64,000 nt of DNA from VFKI01 sp964647825 (GCA_964647825.1 CAZYJL010000005.1:1-64000), one strand, 5' to 3'. Positions 27,912 through 37,281 are shown, numbered from the stretch's first letter. Program-made: numbers and translations. The notes: generated by a model from the letters alone, not told the origin.

Positions 27912-28289
27912 GGGGGCGACCTGGTTTCGACGTGGGTCGCGAAGTTCGAGGGGCATGTCGGGGACGTAACTCACCCCGTAAAATATCGTTACAAACACAT
28001 AGTTGCAAACGACAACTATATCTCCGACCACGTAGCAGTAGCTGCTTAATCGGCCTCCCACCTGTTGCGCCTGTGCGGCAGGAGTCTATGTTAATAGACT
28101 ATGGGGGGTCATATCACGCAGGCTCGCAGCAAAATCCGCCCGGGATTGCGCTGCTAAATCTTTTAGGGATCGCTGTTTTTCACCCTGCCAGTCGGGGGAA
28201 AAATGGTTAAATCAAATGACTAGGCTAAACATGTAGTCCCAAAGGCAGAGGGCTTGCGGACGCGGGTTCAATTCCCGCCGCCTCCACCA
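27912..28289 (+). ncRNA. ssrA: tmRNA (ssrA)
   Basis: The 5' end GGGGGCGACCTGGTTTCGAC and 3' end GGGTTCAATTCCCGCCGCCT-CCACCA form the tRNA-like domain (acceptor GGGGGCG with CGCCTCC, T-arm with TTCAATTC, encoded CCA). The tag frame is 28005-28049: resume codon GCA, peptide ANDNYISDHVAVAA, stop TAA. This ends in the hydrophobic VAVAA expected for ClpXP/ClpAP recognition. Length about 378 nt. Rescues ribosomes on non-stop mRNA with SmpB. Confidence 0.97.
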
Positions 28290-28323
28290 ATTGACTAAAA
28301 ATAAAACATCATCAAAGACCACG

Positions 28324-28368
28324 AAAAACCGCTCAATACCTTGACAAATGAAAAGGTTACAGCGGTTT
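28324..28368 (+). terminator. ssrA terminator
   Basis: AAAAACCGCT ... AGCGGTTTTTTT with a secondary ACCTT/AAGGT pairing inside and a run of Ts ending at about 28372. Rho-independent terminator about 35 nt after the tmRNA CCA. Confidence 0.85.
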
Positions 28369-28519
28369 TTTTATCTTTTATCGATCTCTATCCACAAAGA
28401 AAATCGATAGATCCACCTACACTTCCCTCCCAAAATGGAATTTCACACAGCAACTTCCCAAAGATTAAGAGTTGCTTTTTCATATGTATTCTAAAGATAT
28501 TCCGCAAAAAATAGGGCCC

Positions 28520-28552
28520 GTTAATAAAACCTTAAGGTTTTATCTATATTAT
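28520..28552 (+). promoter_or_regulatory. Possible PmrA-like box and -10
   Basis: GTTAATAAA-AC-CTTAAGGTT (28520-28539) has TTAA cores 11 bp apart, as in the box at 2242. A TATTAT -10 begins 15 nt after the second TTAA, the same distance as there. It also forms a 20-bp palindrome (28524-28543). The outer bases differ from the consensus, so confidence is low. A hairpin (GAAAAATGA/TCATTTTTTC, 28575-28601) lies between it and the GTG start and could act as an attenuator. Confidence 0.35.
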
Positions 28553-28623
28553 CTGCCCAATCGTGTATCTACATGAAAAATGAGCAATTTATCATTTTTT
28601 CTTGGAATTAGAGGAAAAAAGCC

Positions 28624-30744
28624 GTGCCAGAAATTAACGAAAAGTATAATGAACTTTTAAATTCAATCCTGAAAACTATCACAAACAAAAAAGAAGAAGA
28701 AAGTTACATTGAAAAACTTATTGATTTATTGAAAAAAATCAAAGAAATAACCAACAAAGAAGATCAAGAAAAAATAACAAATGCAATTCACTCAATAAAA
28801 AAAATCAATAAAAAAGATGAAAATACCAGCATTCAAGACCACATAGATAATGAAGAAATAGCCATACTTCACAGCCTAACTAGATTGTATTTCATACCAA
28901 AAGAAGAAAGAACAAAAGATAATAAAATTTTTTCAATGTACCGCTTGGCAACTTTTTACCTTACAAAAAATGAATCAAGGAAAAAAGGGGAAGCACATGC
29001 AAAAATAGGAGACATTCTTTTCAACAGCAAAGAAAGACTTACCACTCGTGATAATTATAAAGTATTTAGTGAATTCATGTATTCATTGATCAGCTCACTT
29101 AGCCTTTTAATTAAAAATACAATTGAATCTAGCTCGGGAAACCCTTACATAGCTACAGAAGAAGACTATTGGCAGGATTTTCACACCTGCATATCTATAC
29201 ATCAAAAAAAAATATCCGAAATTGAAAATAAAGAAAAAATCAATGAAGAAGAGTTTTTTTTAATATCACAGAAATCTTACAATAACGCATTTCGACTTAT
29301 CAAAGATATTATTTCCAATGACTTAGGTAATGATACAAGCAAATATGAGAAATTTAATTCTATTCTTTTACTTAAAATAAAAAAAGCAATCAAAGAAGTC
29401 AATTATGATGAATTAAAAGAAACCTTGGATAAAATCAAAGAAATAAAAGACGAAGAGGACCAGTTCGAAATTTTTGATCATATCCTTGCAACTATCAATG
29501 CAAATGAACAAACAAAAGATATATCAAACTCCCCACCAGATAATAAGATAAAGATTACGCTACATAAAATGTTTTCTTTAACTCTCAAATATTCCCTCTC
29601 AGAGAAAGACTTAGCAAAAAACAAACTAGTAATTGATCTGTTAGACTTAACAGAAAAACTAATAAACAAAGCAACCCCTATCAGCGTAGCGCAAACAGAT
29701 ACACTATTCAAAATTATTCTAACCATGATATCTTTCAAAGACACATTAGATAATCAAGAACATTACTCTGCATTTTTTAATCTTATTTATCAATCAACAA
29801 AAAATTATTTGGAACTATTTGAAGAGAAAACAGAAAAATTAGATTCTAAAAATAGAGATTTTTTTGAAAAAGAAATATGGGAAAATGCAGATAAAAAAAT
29901 TCTCCAGATGATTAATAAAATTATAGACTTAAACAGCAAAGATAATAGTAAAAACAAAGATTTTTATACTTTACTTGCATTAACATGTCAGAGGCATTTT
30001 AAACAAATAAAAGATGAAACAAACGAAAAATTTAATATACTATTTAAGACACAAAAAGAATATCTATTGTCTAAAGAATCAAAAAAAATTGAAAAAAACA
30101 GTGAAAAAAAAGAAGAACGATTAATACAGATCATACCAAGCTCTAGATTTTTTGCTGCAACTTCAGATTCAAGCGCAAAAATCACCAAAACAACTAAAGG
30201 CAAAACAAAAAAAACAGGAGAAGATGCAAAAAAACAACCAACATCAACTATATCAACCACATCGACCACATCGACCACATCAACACATCTGTTACTTAAT
30301 TGTACAATCAACCATGAACCGCATACATTAACACTCCATTTAATTCGGTTTAAATATGGTGACCAACCTACTTACGCATTTTTTTCACCTTCAATGGATG
30401 AGAATCTCGTCAAGACAGCTCTCCTAAAAATGACAGAAAACAATCAAGATCATGTAGTCGCAAAAATCGAGAAATCTGAAAAAAAATTACAAGGTTATGA
30501 TTTTAAAGTGCGCATCACTTCTGGCGATTACCAGCAACAGCGTATCTTAGCAAAAATATTAGATCTAAATAAATTCAATATAAAAGAATTAAATTGGCCA
30601 ACATCATTTAATGTTTTATATTTTTCTGGAATTGCCTATAAAAATGGTAACAAAATAAAGAATGTTATTAATTTTAATGAAGAAATTATGCCACATGTAA
30701 CGGACGAAGATAAAAATCATAGATCTGTCACTTTAAAAAAATGA
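28624..30744 (+). CDS. Large orphan lysine/glutamate-rich protein, candidate secreted effector
   Basis: Not recognised. 706 aa with a GTG start preceded by AGAGGA 8 nt upstream. Residues 1 to about 510 are helical, K/E/I/N-rich, with coiled-coil-like heptads. A basic linker (about 520-540) leads to a TST repeat run (about 540-555), then a C-terminal mixed alpha/beta region of about 145 residues (NCTINHEPHTLTLHLIRF ... RILAKILDLNKFN). No signal peptide or membrane segment. The DNA is much more A+T-rich than smpB or ssrA. Context and composition suggest a type IV effector or similar; no enzymatic motif seen. Confidence 0.75.
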   Translation: MPEINEKYNELLNSILKTITNKKEEESYIEKLIDLLKKIKEITNKEDQEKITNAIHSIKKINKKDENTSIQDHIDNEEIAILHSLTRLYFIPKEERTKDNKIFSMYRLATFYLTKNESRKKGEAHAKIGDILFNSKERLTTRDNYKVFSEFMYSLISSLSLLIKNTIESSSGNPYIATEEDYWQDFHTCISIHQKKISEIENKEKINEEEFFLISQKSYNNAFRLIKDIISNDLGNDTSKYEKFNSILLLKIKKAIKEVNYDELKETLDKIKEIKDEEDQFEIFDHILATINANEQTKDISNSPPDNKIKITLHKMFSLTLKYSLSEKDLAKNKLVIDLLDLTEKLINKATPISVAQTDTLFKIILTMISFKDTLDNQEHYSAFFNLIYQSTKNYLELFEEKTEKLDSKNRDFFEKEIWENADKKILQMINKIIDLNSKDNSKNKDFYTLLALTCQRHFKQIKDETNEKFNILFKTQKEYLLSKESKKIEKNSEKKEERLIQIIPSSRFFAATSDSSAKITKTTKGKTKKTGEDAKKQPTSTISTTSTTSTTSTHLLLNCTINHEPHTLTLHLIRFKYGDQPTYAFFSPSMDENLVKTALLKMTENNQDHVVAKIEKSEKKLQGYDFKVRITSGDYQQQRILAKILDLNKFNIKELNWPTSFNVLYFSGIAYKNGNKIKNVINFNEEIMPHVTDEDKNHRSVTLKK
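30249..30291 (+). repeat. In-frame 9-bp tandem repeat
   Basis: Tandem units of TCAACCACA / TCGACCACA encode Ser-Thr-Thr repeats in the linker of the 706-aa orphan. Nine-bp steps keep the frame, so slippage would change linker length without breaking the protein. Confidence 0.7.
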
Positions 30745-31048
30745 GACAATGCGACATTTACCAATGAGATGAAAATAGCCATCGCAAATCATAACAAGGG
30801 TCTACTTCGACTAGGCAATCCCTCTATGGGATCGGTGATATGCGACAAAATAAATATTGCTCTGCATTGTGAAGAAAAACCCACTATATGGCTATATGAC
30901 TATATTTTACTCGACTTTTTACTTTAAAAAATATATTATTTAATCATTATATTGATAATTAAATAATTTTTAATCTAAATCTAAACAGAGATGTATAATA
31001 AATAATCAGCTAGCAACTAAGCCAGCTAATCAAGCAAATAGGCAAGAC
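30745..31048. other. Intergenic region between two orphan genes
   Basis: No coding frame seen. A TATAAT lies at 30994-30999 upstream of the next gene. A TTAA-N7-TTAA pair at 30959-30973 resembles a PmrA half-site array but lies 24 nt from that -10 in extremely A+T-rich DNA. No terminator with a clear U-run was found after 30744. Confidence 0.4.
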
Positions 31049-33028
31049 ATGTTTTCAACAGAAATCCAAACGAACAGTGATATGCCCTTCAAAATGACTC
31101 CTCAAATGAGACAGGTAATTACACCAACATTGCGAATAACGCCTCTAGAAAAAGCGGTAATAGCAGAAGCAAATCATAACGATACAAACTCTGCTGCCCA
31201 GTTAATTCTTTCCATGTTAACCAAAGACGGCGATTTATTCAGCACCGATGGCATCTACGAACCCTTTAATTGGATGCTTCGTCTTTGGCCAACAGAAAAA
31301 TTAATCTCTTTTCACGAAAAATTTTATACAGCAACAAGGACAGAACAAAAACTAAAGTCCATGGAATTAAAAATACATCCTTACATCGATACTATTCTTA
31401 AAAGCAGAAAATTTTATTCAAATTCAAAAAAAATAAATAATAATATATATCGATCATCTTTTTCTCTTTTGCTTAAATTAAGATCTTATTATTCAAAAGA
31501 AAACAAGAATGAAAACCCACACCATAAAAAAATATCTTATGAAATCAACTTGATTTTAAAAAAAATTTCCTATGCTGCAGAAATAAGCAAACATGCTTTA
31601 GCTTTTTCTACTTTATATACATCTTTTTTGATCTTGATAGGAGCTAACATAACCATAAAAAATATAATAAAAAAACAACACACAGAAGAAAAAGAACATG
31701 AAGAAAAAATATTTCTTATCATAAACTATACAAACATTATTACAGACTATCTAATTGATTACGCTAATCGACAAGATATTTTTCTTGAACAAGCAAAATT
31801 AAATATAAACGAAGAAAAATTTATTTTAGAAAAATACAACTCGCCATTTGACACTATTTTTCAGACTGCTTTGAATTATTTCTCTTGCCCTGCTCGATTT
31901 ACACCAAAAATTATTTTGGAAAAAAATAAAAACATAATCGAGGACTATCTGTTAAAAATCAAGTATCAATTTTCAACAAAACCACTATTAACTTACTTAA
32001 TAAATATTTTAAAAAAAATAAGCATTGAAATTGACAACCTAGACATCTCTTATAATGAAAAAAATACAATAAAAGAAAAAATATTTTTTATTTTTAAAGA
32101 TAGTTTTTTTTCACAAAAAGATAAAAATTTCTTTCCAATTTTTGAAACAAAAGTTACCAAAAAAAATATTTTCAACCTAGAGCTTTCTGATAACCAATAC
32201 AAAACTGATATTCCAATATATTTATTTAAAGAAAAAATAAAAAATCTAGAAAATAAATTAAAAAAAGCTTTCGATACGCAACCCACAGGCGAGAAAACCA
32301 GCTCACTTACTGTCACGGAAACAATTCAGTCAAGTAAAGACAAAACGCAAGCAACCCCTAAACCAGTACTCGCATATCAAAAAGCAGAAAAAACAAAAGC
32401 ACCAAAAGAAAACGAAGAAACTGAAGAAATAACAATAAAAAAATTAAAAAGGCATTTTAAAACTTTTTCCCATTCTACATTATTTTCACAAGGAAGTTTT
32501 GCAGAAGAAAAGAAAAATGCTTTATCAATAGAAAATGCAAAAGAAATGAAACTAATTGATGAAGAGGGGAAAATGCATGTGTTTCAAAGAATTATAGCAT
32601 CGTGGGGTAATGTTCCCACTTTCGTCAAAACAAGCTCATCATTGCCACATGCCAAAGAACTCGTCCATGAAATTCCAAGTATGCAGACCGGGAGTTATGG
32701 ACGTTGCCTTAAAAAGTTAACACCAGAAGAAATCAAGCACTATAAAGAAAAAACAAGCACAACACATCCAAACATCGAAGATTACAAACTAAAAGTGAAA
32801 TGTCCATCCATAAAAGAACTTAATGAAATACGCCCATTATTACGTCAGCTAGACTCTAGTGCTATTATTGCTTCAAATAGCAACTTAATGAACGCGAAAT
32901 GTTGTTTTTTTATGATGGATGCTATTTATGATAAAAAGCACCACAAAATAGAATTCTTTGATAGTGAATTTAAATTATCACCCTTGCACTGTAAAACTGC
33001 TTCTAAAAAAACCAGTCCACGAAAATAA
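31049..33028 (+). CDS. Large orphan protein, candidate secreted effector
   Basis: Not recognised. 659 aa. A short Thr/Pro-rich start, then a long helical, K/N/I-rich body to about residue 400, a polar linker (Thr, Ser, Lys, Glu; about 410-465) and a C-terminal domain of about 190 residues with more mixed composition (HVFQRIIASWGNVPTFVKT, KCCFFMMDAIYDKKHHKIEF). The architecture, helical body then linker then compact C-terminal domain, parallels its upstream neighbour, but I see no clear residue-level similarity. No signal peptide. Function unknown. Confidence 0.72.
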   Translation: MFSTEIQTNSDMPFKMTPQMRQVITPTLRITPLEKAVIAEANHNDTNSAAQLILSMLTKDGDLFSTDGIYEPFNWMLRLWPTEKLISFHEKFYTATRTEQKLKSMELKIHPYIDTILKSRKFYSNSKKINNNIYRSSFSLLLKLRSYYSKENKNENPHHKKISYEINLILKKISYAAEISKHALAFSTLYTSFLILIGANITIKNIIKKQHTEEKEHEEKIFLIINYTNIITDYLIDYANRQDIFLEQAKLNINEEKFILEKYNSPFDTIFQTALNYFSCPARFTPKIILEKNKNIIEDYLLKIKYQFSTKPLLTYLINILKKISIEIDNLDISYNEKNTIKEKIFFIFKDSFFSQKDKNFFPIFETKVTKKNIFNLELSDNQYKTDIPIYLFKEKIKNLENKLKKAFDTQPTGEKTSSLTVTETIQSSKDKTQATPKPVLAYQKAEKTKAPKENEETEEITIKKLKRHFKTFSHSTLFSQGSFAEEKKNALSIENAKEMKLIDEEGKMHVFQRIIASWGNVPTFVKTSSSLPHAKELVHEIPSMQTGSYGRCLKKLTPEEIKHYKEKTSTTHPNIEDYKLKVKCPSIKELNEIRPLLRQLDSSAIIASNSNLMNAKCCFFMMDAIYDKKHHKIEFFDSEFKLSPLHCKTASKKTSPRK

Positions 33029-33089
33029 AATTATTTACGTGAGATCCACGCAAAAAATCACGTATTAAGGCAAATTTTTACTTTTCTTA

Positions 33090-33274
33090 TAACAGCTCAG
33101 GTCGTCAGGATTTTTTAACTTGACGACATAACACAGGTCACGCAGAGACCTCACGTCATCGAAACAGCGTCCTTTCATGCTTCATGAAGCGCAATTTTCA
33201 TGAATAAAATGCAACCTGCTGTTGGGCGATTGCGGTCAGTCAAGTGAAAAAGTCCTGACCACCTGAGGTGTTAC
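33090..33274. repeat. Family-A MITE, inverted copy
   Basis: About 185 bp: TAACAGCTCAGGTCGTCAGG at the left and GTCCTGACCACCTGAGGTGT-TAC at the right. The interior core (GTTGGGCGATTGCGGTCAGT) is the reverse complement of the core in the 27693 copy. The last base overlaps the stop codon of the minus-strand gene at 33274, so the element marks that gene's end and probably supplies its terminator hairpin. Confidence 0.8.
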
Positions 33275-33999
33275 TATTTTTTTTCTACCAATACACCGTG
33301 CACCATTTGATTTACTTTCTCACTTGGCGCCGAGGCTAAATTAGCCGTTGCATTGACGACCAAATAACGACTAATCGGTAAACTCGAGGTTGCAAATTTT
33401 GCTTGCCGATTTGTAGCGGCCATTTGCATCATCATTGGACGAGGTTCTGATTGGGACAAAAAATTTAAATGATGCAAATAATAATGTTGCTCAGGATAAG
33501 CTTTATTTAAAATAACTAATTCTTGGTTCACCTGCTGATAGATTTGCTCACGTAACGCAACTGTTGCAGCACGTAATTCATTATCTGTCGGAGTAAATGC
33601 AACACTAAGCAAAGTATACGTCTCGCCTGGTCGACTGATTGCTTTCGCCTGTGTACGCAGCCCTGATAATTGCGATTCAGACAACCTTGCTTCAGCCACT
33701 GCTTGGATTTTTTCTAATCCTGATGAATCCTGCGATCGCTCAAATGATGTGATATGCCATTCTGTACTGCTTGCTATTTTTTCCAACTGCTTTACTAAAC
33801 GACTCTGAATATCACCGATAGCACTATCATTCACTGCTGCATCAATCCCAATAGTCACTAAAGGTGTTGTTGTTTTTACCCATTGTTCAGCACTTAACTG
33901 AAACGTGACTTGATTCAACAATGCCTCATAATTCGTATCAGCATAAACTGCAGTTGCTGCGCCAAAAAACAACAAACCTGTTAAATAATATTGATGCAT
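33274..33999 (-). CDS. Exported protein, distantly SIMPL (DUF541)-like
   Basis: 241 aa with an N-terminal signal peptide (LLFFGAATAVYA, cleavage likely after A20). The pattern resembles YggE/SIMPL proteins: an N-terminal strand-rich part, a central region with ATVALREQIYQQVNQELVIL, then YYLHHLNFLSQSEPRPMMMQMAA, which matches the position of the Met/Pro-rich loop in YggE, and a final strand YLVVNATANLAS. Family members are periplasmic and tied to oxidative stress in E. coli. The similarity is weak and the call tentative. Confidence 0.5.
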   Translation of the reverse strand: MHQYYLTGLLFFGAATAVYADTNYEALLNQVTFQLSAEQWVKTTTPLVTIGIDAAVNDSAIGDIQSRLVKQLEKIASSTEWHITSFERSQDSSGLEKIQAVAEARLSESQLSGLRTQAKAISRPGETYTLLSVAFTPTDNELRAATVALREQIYQQVNQELVILNKAYPEQHYYLHHLNFLSQSEPRPMMMQMAATNRQAKFATSSLPISRYLVVNATANLASAPSEKVNQMVHGVLVEKK

Positions 34000-34103
34000 T
34001 TAACCATCCCCTATTATTCAAAAAATGCTAATCTAGCGCACTCGTACGTGAGATCATTAAAAATTTATCAAAAATTATACAACTCTAAAAAAAGGATGCT
34101 AAC

Positions 34104-35255
34104 ATGTATCGTCAGTTTTTTTCTAGATTATTCATCCCTATACTTTTTATAGGTTTTTCAATCATGGCGCAAGCACAACCAGTCTCTCTAAAAACAAAAA
34201 TTGGCCAAATGTTACTAATTGGTTTCCAAGAAGCAGAACTGACACCCACTAGCTCCATCACTCAAGCTATTTTGTCGCAACAAATCGGTGGTGTTATTTT
34301 ATTTGATTACAACTTCCAACTGAAAAATCATGACCACAATATAAAAAATCCAGCACAACTTCAAAAACTTACACAGCAATTACAACATTACGCTAAACAA
34401 GCGGATATAAATCATCATAATCATCTAACACCGTTATTTATTGGTATTGATTACGAAGGTGGTTTTGTTAACCGCTTAAAAGAATCGTATGGTTTTCCCA
34501 AAACACTTTCTGCCGCAGACATTGGGCAAGGATCAGATGAGCAAGCTTTACGTTATGCAGAACAAATGGCGAACACATTAAATACCATGGGGATTAATAT
34601 AAATTTTGCACCCGTAGTTGACGTCAATATTAATCCTAATAATCCGGTCATTGGAAAATTAAACCGCAGTTTTTCCAGTGATCCTGATATCGTTACACAC
34701 TATGCCGCAATATTTTCCCGCGTATTCCAAGCTCATGGGATTGCTTGCGCATACAAACATTTTCCAGGACACGGTAGTTCTACGGGTGATTCTCATGAAG
34801 GCTTTGTCGATGTCACCAAGACATGGAAATCATTGGAATTAATACCCTATCAAAAACTATTTCATACCTCTTCTCGTTGCCCAATGATCATGTCAGCCCA
34901 CGTTGTCCATACAGGCCTTGATAAAAAAGGGTATCCAGCCAGCCTTTCATTTGCAATGTCCACGGAATTACTTCGCAATACATTAAAATATGATGGCATT
35001 GTGATTACTGATGATTTACAAATGAAAGCCATCACAGATCATTACAGTATTGCAGAAGCAGTTGAACTTGCCATTCATGCTGGTGCAGATATTTTAGTTT
35101 TTGGCAACCAACTTGTTGCTACACCACAAGACCCTGCTAAGATTGTTGACATTATTTATCAAGATGTTCTCAAAGGAAAAATTTCAGAAGAACGTATTAA
35201 TCAATCTTATCAACGCATCATGGCGTTAAAACATAAATTGAAAAAAAATAAATAA
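34104..35255 (+). CDS. Secreted GH3 beta-N-acetylhexosaminidase (NagZ-like)
   Basis: 383 aa with a signal peptide (LFIPILFIGFSIMAQAQ). GH3 features: TKIGQMLLIGFQ, FIGIDYEGGFVNRL, NINFAPVVDVN, the catalytic His/Asp loop KHFPGHGSSTGDSHEG and the nucleophile strand IVITDDLQMKAI. The GDSH loop is typical of NagZ-type beta-N-acetylglucosaminidases. Unlike cytosolic NagZ the signal peptide places it in the periplasm or outside, where it could trim GlcNAc from peptidoglycan or chitin fragments. Its convergent neighbour is a chitin-type LPMO. AGGATGC precedes the ATG. Confidence 0.88.
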   Translation: MYRQFFSRLFIPILFIGFSIMAQAQPVSLKTKIGQMLLIGFQEAELTPTSSITQAILSQQIGGVILFDYNFQLKNHDHNIKNPAQLQKLTQQLQHYAKQADINHHNHLTPLFIGIDYEGGFVNRLKESYGFPKTLSAADIGQGSDEQALRYAEQMANTLNTMGININFAPVVDVNINPNNPVIGKLNRSFSSDPDIVTHYAAIFSRVFQAHGIACAYKHFPGHGSSTGDSHEGFVDVTKTWKSLELIPYQKLFHTSSRCPMIMSAHVVHTGLDKKGYPASLSFAMSTELLRNTLKYDGIVITDDLQMKAITDHYSIAEAVELAIHAGADILVFGNQLVATPQDPAKIVDIIYQDVLKGKISEERINQSYQRIMALKHKLKKNK

Positions 35256-35277
35256 TTAGTAAGAGTGCTTTTCTATC

Positions 35278-35448
35278 ATGCCGTGTTTTATACACGGTAT
35301 CAGATTTTTACTTGCACTTCTCTGGATCCCGCGGATAAACCGCGGGATGACAAGATTTTTTAACGCTGTCATACCGCGCTTTATGCGCGGTATCCATTCT
35401 TTTAATCTACCGTTTACTGAATCCCGCGGACGAAGCCGCGGGATGGCA
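35278..35448. repeat. Cluster of four REP palindromes
   Basis: Four hairpins in 170 bp between convergent genes: GCCGTGTTTTATACACGGTA (about 35280-35299), ATCCCGCGG/CCGCGGGAT (35326-35348), ATACCGCGC/GCGCGGTAT (35371-35393) and ATCCCGCGG/CCGCGGGAT (35421-35444). Flanks GTCAT and ATCC(A/G) recur. They probably terminate both flanking genes. Confidence 0.75.
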
Positions 35449-35476
35449 GAGCAAATAGAATCAATGAAACACTGCA

Positions 35477-37111
35477 CTAACCTTCTTCACACGCTGCCAC
35501 CTTTTCTGTTGCAAGTGGCGGATAGTTAGATGCTTGAAACCCAAGATAGCCAGGATTCGTTTTTGACACCCACGCTGGTTTTTGGTTAATCACCATTTTC
35601 TGCGGACTCAACACTTTTATATCACCAAAGACACCATCAATACGCACTTTTGTTAAATCAATACCTGTATCAGTAAAGTCTAACAAAATCGGCGCCTTAT
35701 CTGCCTGTACGTCGTAACCCATCCACCATGCACTTGCACCCGGTTTCCGAGTTACTTTACATGAAGCAGCTGGTTGCGTTGCTTTTTCAACCATGACGTA
35801 TGCATTGTTTATCACACTATCACTCGGCACATAAACTTTATTATCTGCAGAACGTGTAGGTGTAATCACTTGTGTTGTCGCATTTAACAACCCAATGCTA
35901 ACGGCATAGATGTTCTTACCATTCACTGCTTGTGCCAATGTAAAGGCCCAATTTAAAGGTTTTGCGGTTTCTGCATCTAAAACAATTGGTGTACTCGGTA
36001 AATAAACATCTTTTCCATCTTTATCAATAATACGAAGATAAATTTTATCACCTGCTTTCAACGTATCATTGCTTAACGCACTACCTAACTGACGAAACTT
36101 ATCATTCGTCGCAGGCGAGTGCAAAAATGTCGTACTTGTATTATCACTAAAATTACCTTGTTTTACAGTCACATTCACCGCAACACGCTGTTCTGCCAAA
36201 ATATTTTTAATTGCTAACTTTGCTATTGGTTTATCAGCATCGGTTAACGTATAGAAACTCGGATCATCGGATGACACCGTCCACTGGTAAACCAAATTTG
36301 TACCAACGGATTTACTTGCATCTAACGTTAATTGTGAGGCACCTCTTACTTCACTTGGTAGTGGTGCAATCACAGCTTTTATGGTTGGTGTTGGTGTGGG
36401 TGTCGAACCACCAGAAAAGACAACGTCGATACAAGAGTGGAATCGTTCAAATGTATAACGATTGCGTCCCCATTCACCATAAATCACTGCTCTACCTGTT
36501 CTTGCTGGCACAGCACAGGTGGTCACAAATTTGTTATTTGCTTTGTCTGCTACAATCGAAGGATTATCAGATGGCTTGCTATCATCATATTTCAAAAGGC
36601 AAAAAGGCTTATCTTCAAAATCACTCCACGTTAATTCTTTGCCGATCGTAAATTGAAAATCTGGCTTGGTAATCCAATACGCAAATTCTTCGGTATCACC
36701 AAAATGATTTCCCCAGCTAATATTCCACACAAACTGATTCGGCCCTGGTGAAAGTGTATTCGTTGGCCAATCAATCGCCGCATCCCAAGGCGTTTTACCT
36801 CCACCCCACGGCTCTGCATCAAATCCACATACATTTTTCGTCAATGTCGCTGCTGTTCGTCCCTGTCGACCCGTTGTGTGGGTTAACACAGCCATAAAAT
36901 TGTAAATACTATTATCTAATGTTCCATCCGCTTTCGACATGATAGGACGACATTTTTCATGGGCTAGCTTACCAAATACCTCGTGCGGTTTACTTTCCAC
37001 CCCACAAAATTGCTCACGTGAAGCCGGTTTTTCAATTAACCCATGCCCCCACGCTGATAATGAAAAAAGAAACAAAATCGCATAAATTAAACCAAAATAC
37101 CGTTTTTTCAT
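35477..37111 (-). CDS. AA10 lytic polysaccharide monooxygenase with extra binding modules (GbpA-like)
   Basis: 544 aa from ATG 37111 (GGAGGG upstream). The signal peptide leads to a mature N-terminus HGLIEKPASREQFCG whose His (residue 23) would form the copper histidine brace with the second His in SWGNHFGDTEEFAYWITK. The catalytic domain ends near FERFHSCIDVVF. A TPTPTP linker follows, then a PKD/Ig-like domain (ASQLTLDASKSVG) and a GbpA-like third domain (DKIYLRIIDKDGKDVYL), then a Cys-flanked C-terminal module. Oxidative cleavage or binding of chitin is expected. Secreted. Confidence 0.85.
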   Translation of the reverse strand: MKKRYFGLIYAILFLFSLSAWGHGLIEKPASREQFCGVESKPHEVFGKLAHEKCRPIMSKADGTLDNSIYNFMAVLTHTTGRQGRTAATLTKNVCGFDAEPWGGGKTPWDAAIDWPTNTLSPGPNQFVWNISWGNHFGDTEEFAYWITKPDFQFTIGKELTWSDFEDKPFCLLKYDDSKPSDNPSIVADKANNKFVTTCAVPARTGRAVIYGEWGRNRYTFERFHSCIDVVFSGGSTPTPTPTIKAVIAPLPSEVRGASQLTLDASKSVGTNLVYQWTVSSDDPSFYTLTDADKPIAKLAIKNILAEQRVAVNVTVKQGNFSDNTSTTFLHSPATNDKFRQLGSALSNDTLKAGDKIYLRIIDKDGKDVYLPSTPIVLDAETAKPLNWAFTLAQAVNGKNIYAVSIGLLNATTQVITPTRSADNKVYVPSDSVINNAYVMVEKATQPAASCKVTRKPGASAWWMGYDVQADKAPILLDFTDTGIDLTKVRIDGVFGDIKVLSPQKMVINQKPAWVSKTNPGYLGFQASNYPPLATEKVAACEEG

Positions 37112-37281
37112 TGTTCCCTCCATGGGATGGTGAATAAATGCGGTTAATTCTTTCATGCTAAAAACCGACTCAATGATTATCACTAAATTTTAAACCAGCC
37201 ACAACTGGTCTTAAAAATCAAAACAAAAAAAACAAAGAAAATGACTTATTGATCTATTTGTTACCAATACTTTCTTTAAAT

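Noticed and set aside
27881..28210. 109-aa frame inside ssrA
   Set aside because: It overlaps the tmRNA in another frame than the tag peptide; the RNA structure explains the sequence.
30959..30999. TTAA-N7-TTAA pair upstream of the 659-aa orphan as a third PmrA box
   Set aside because: The only good -10 (TATAAT at 30994) is 24 nt from the second TTAA, not 15, and such pairs arise easily in DNA this A+T-rich.
35278..35448. CRISPR array
   Set aside because: Units are palindromes of different types with uneven short spacing and no cas genes; they are REP-like elements.
37169..37187. Fur-box-like sequence before the LPMO gene
   Set aside because: About 13 of 19 positions fit the consensus when read on the minus strand, but the second half-site is poor and no iron link is known for this enzyme.
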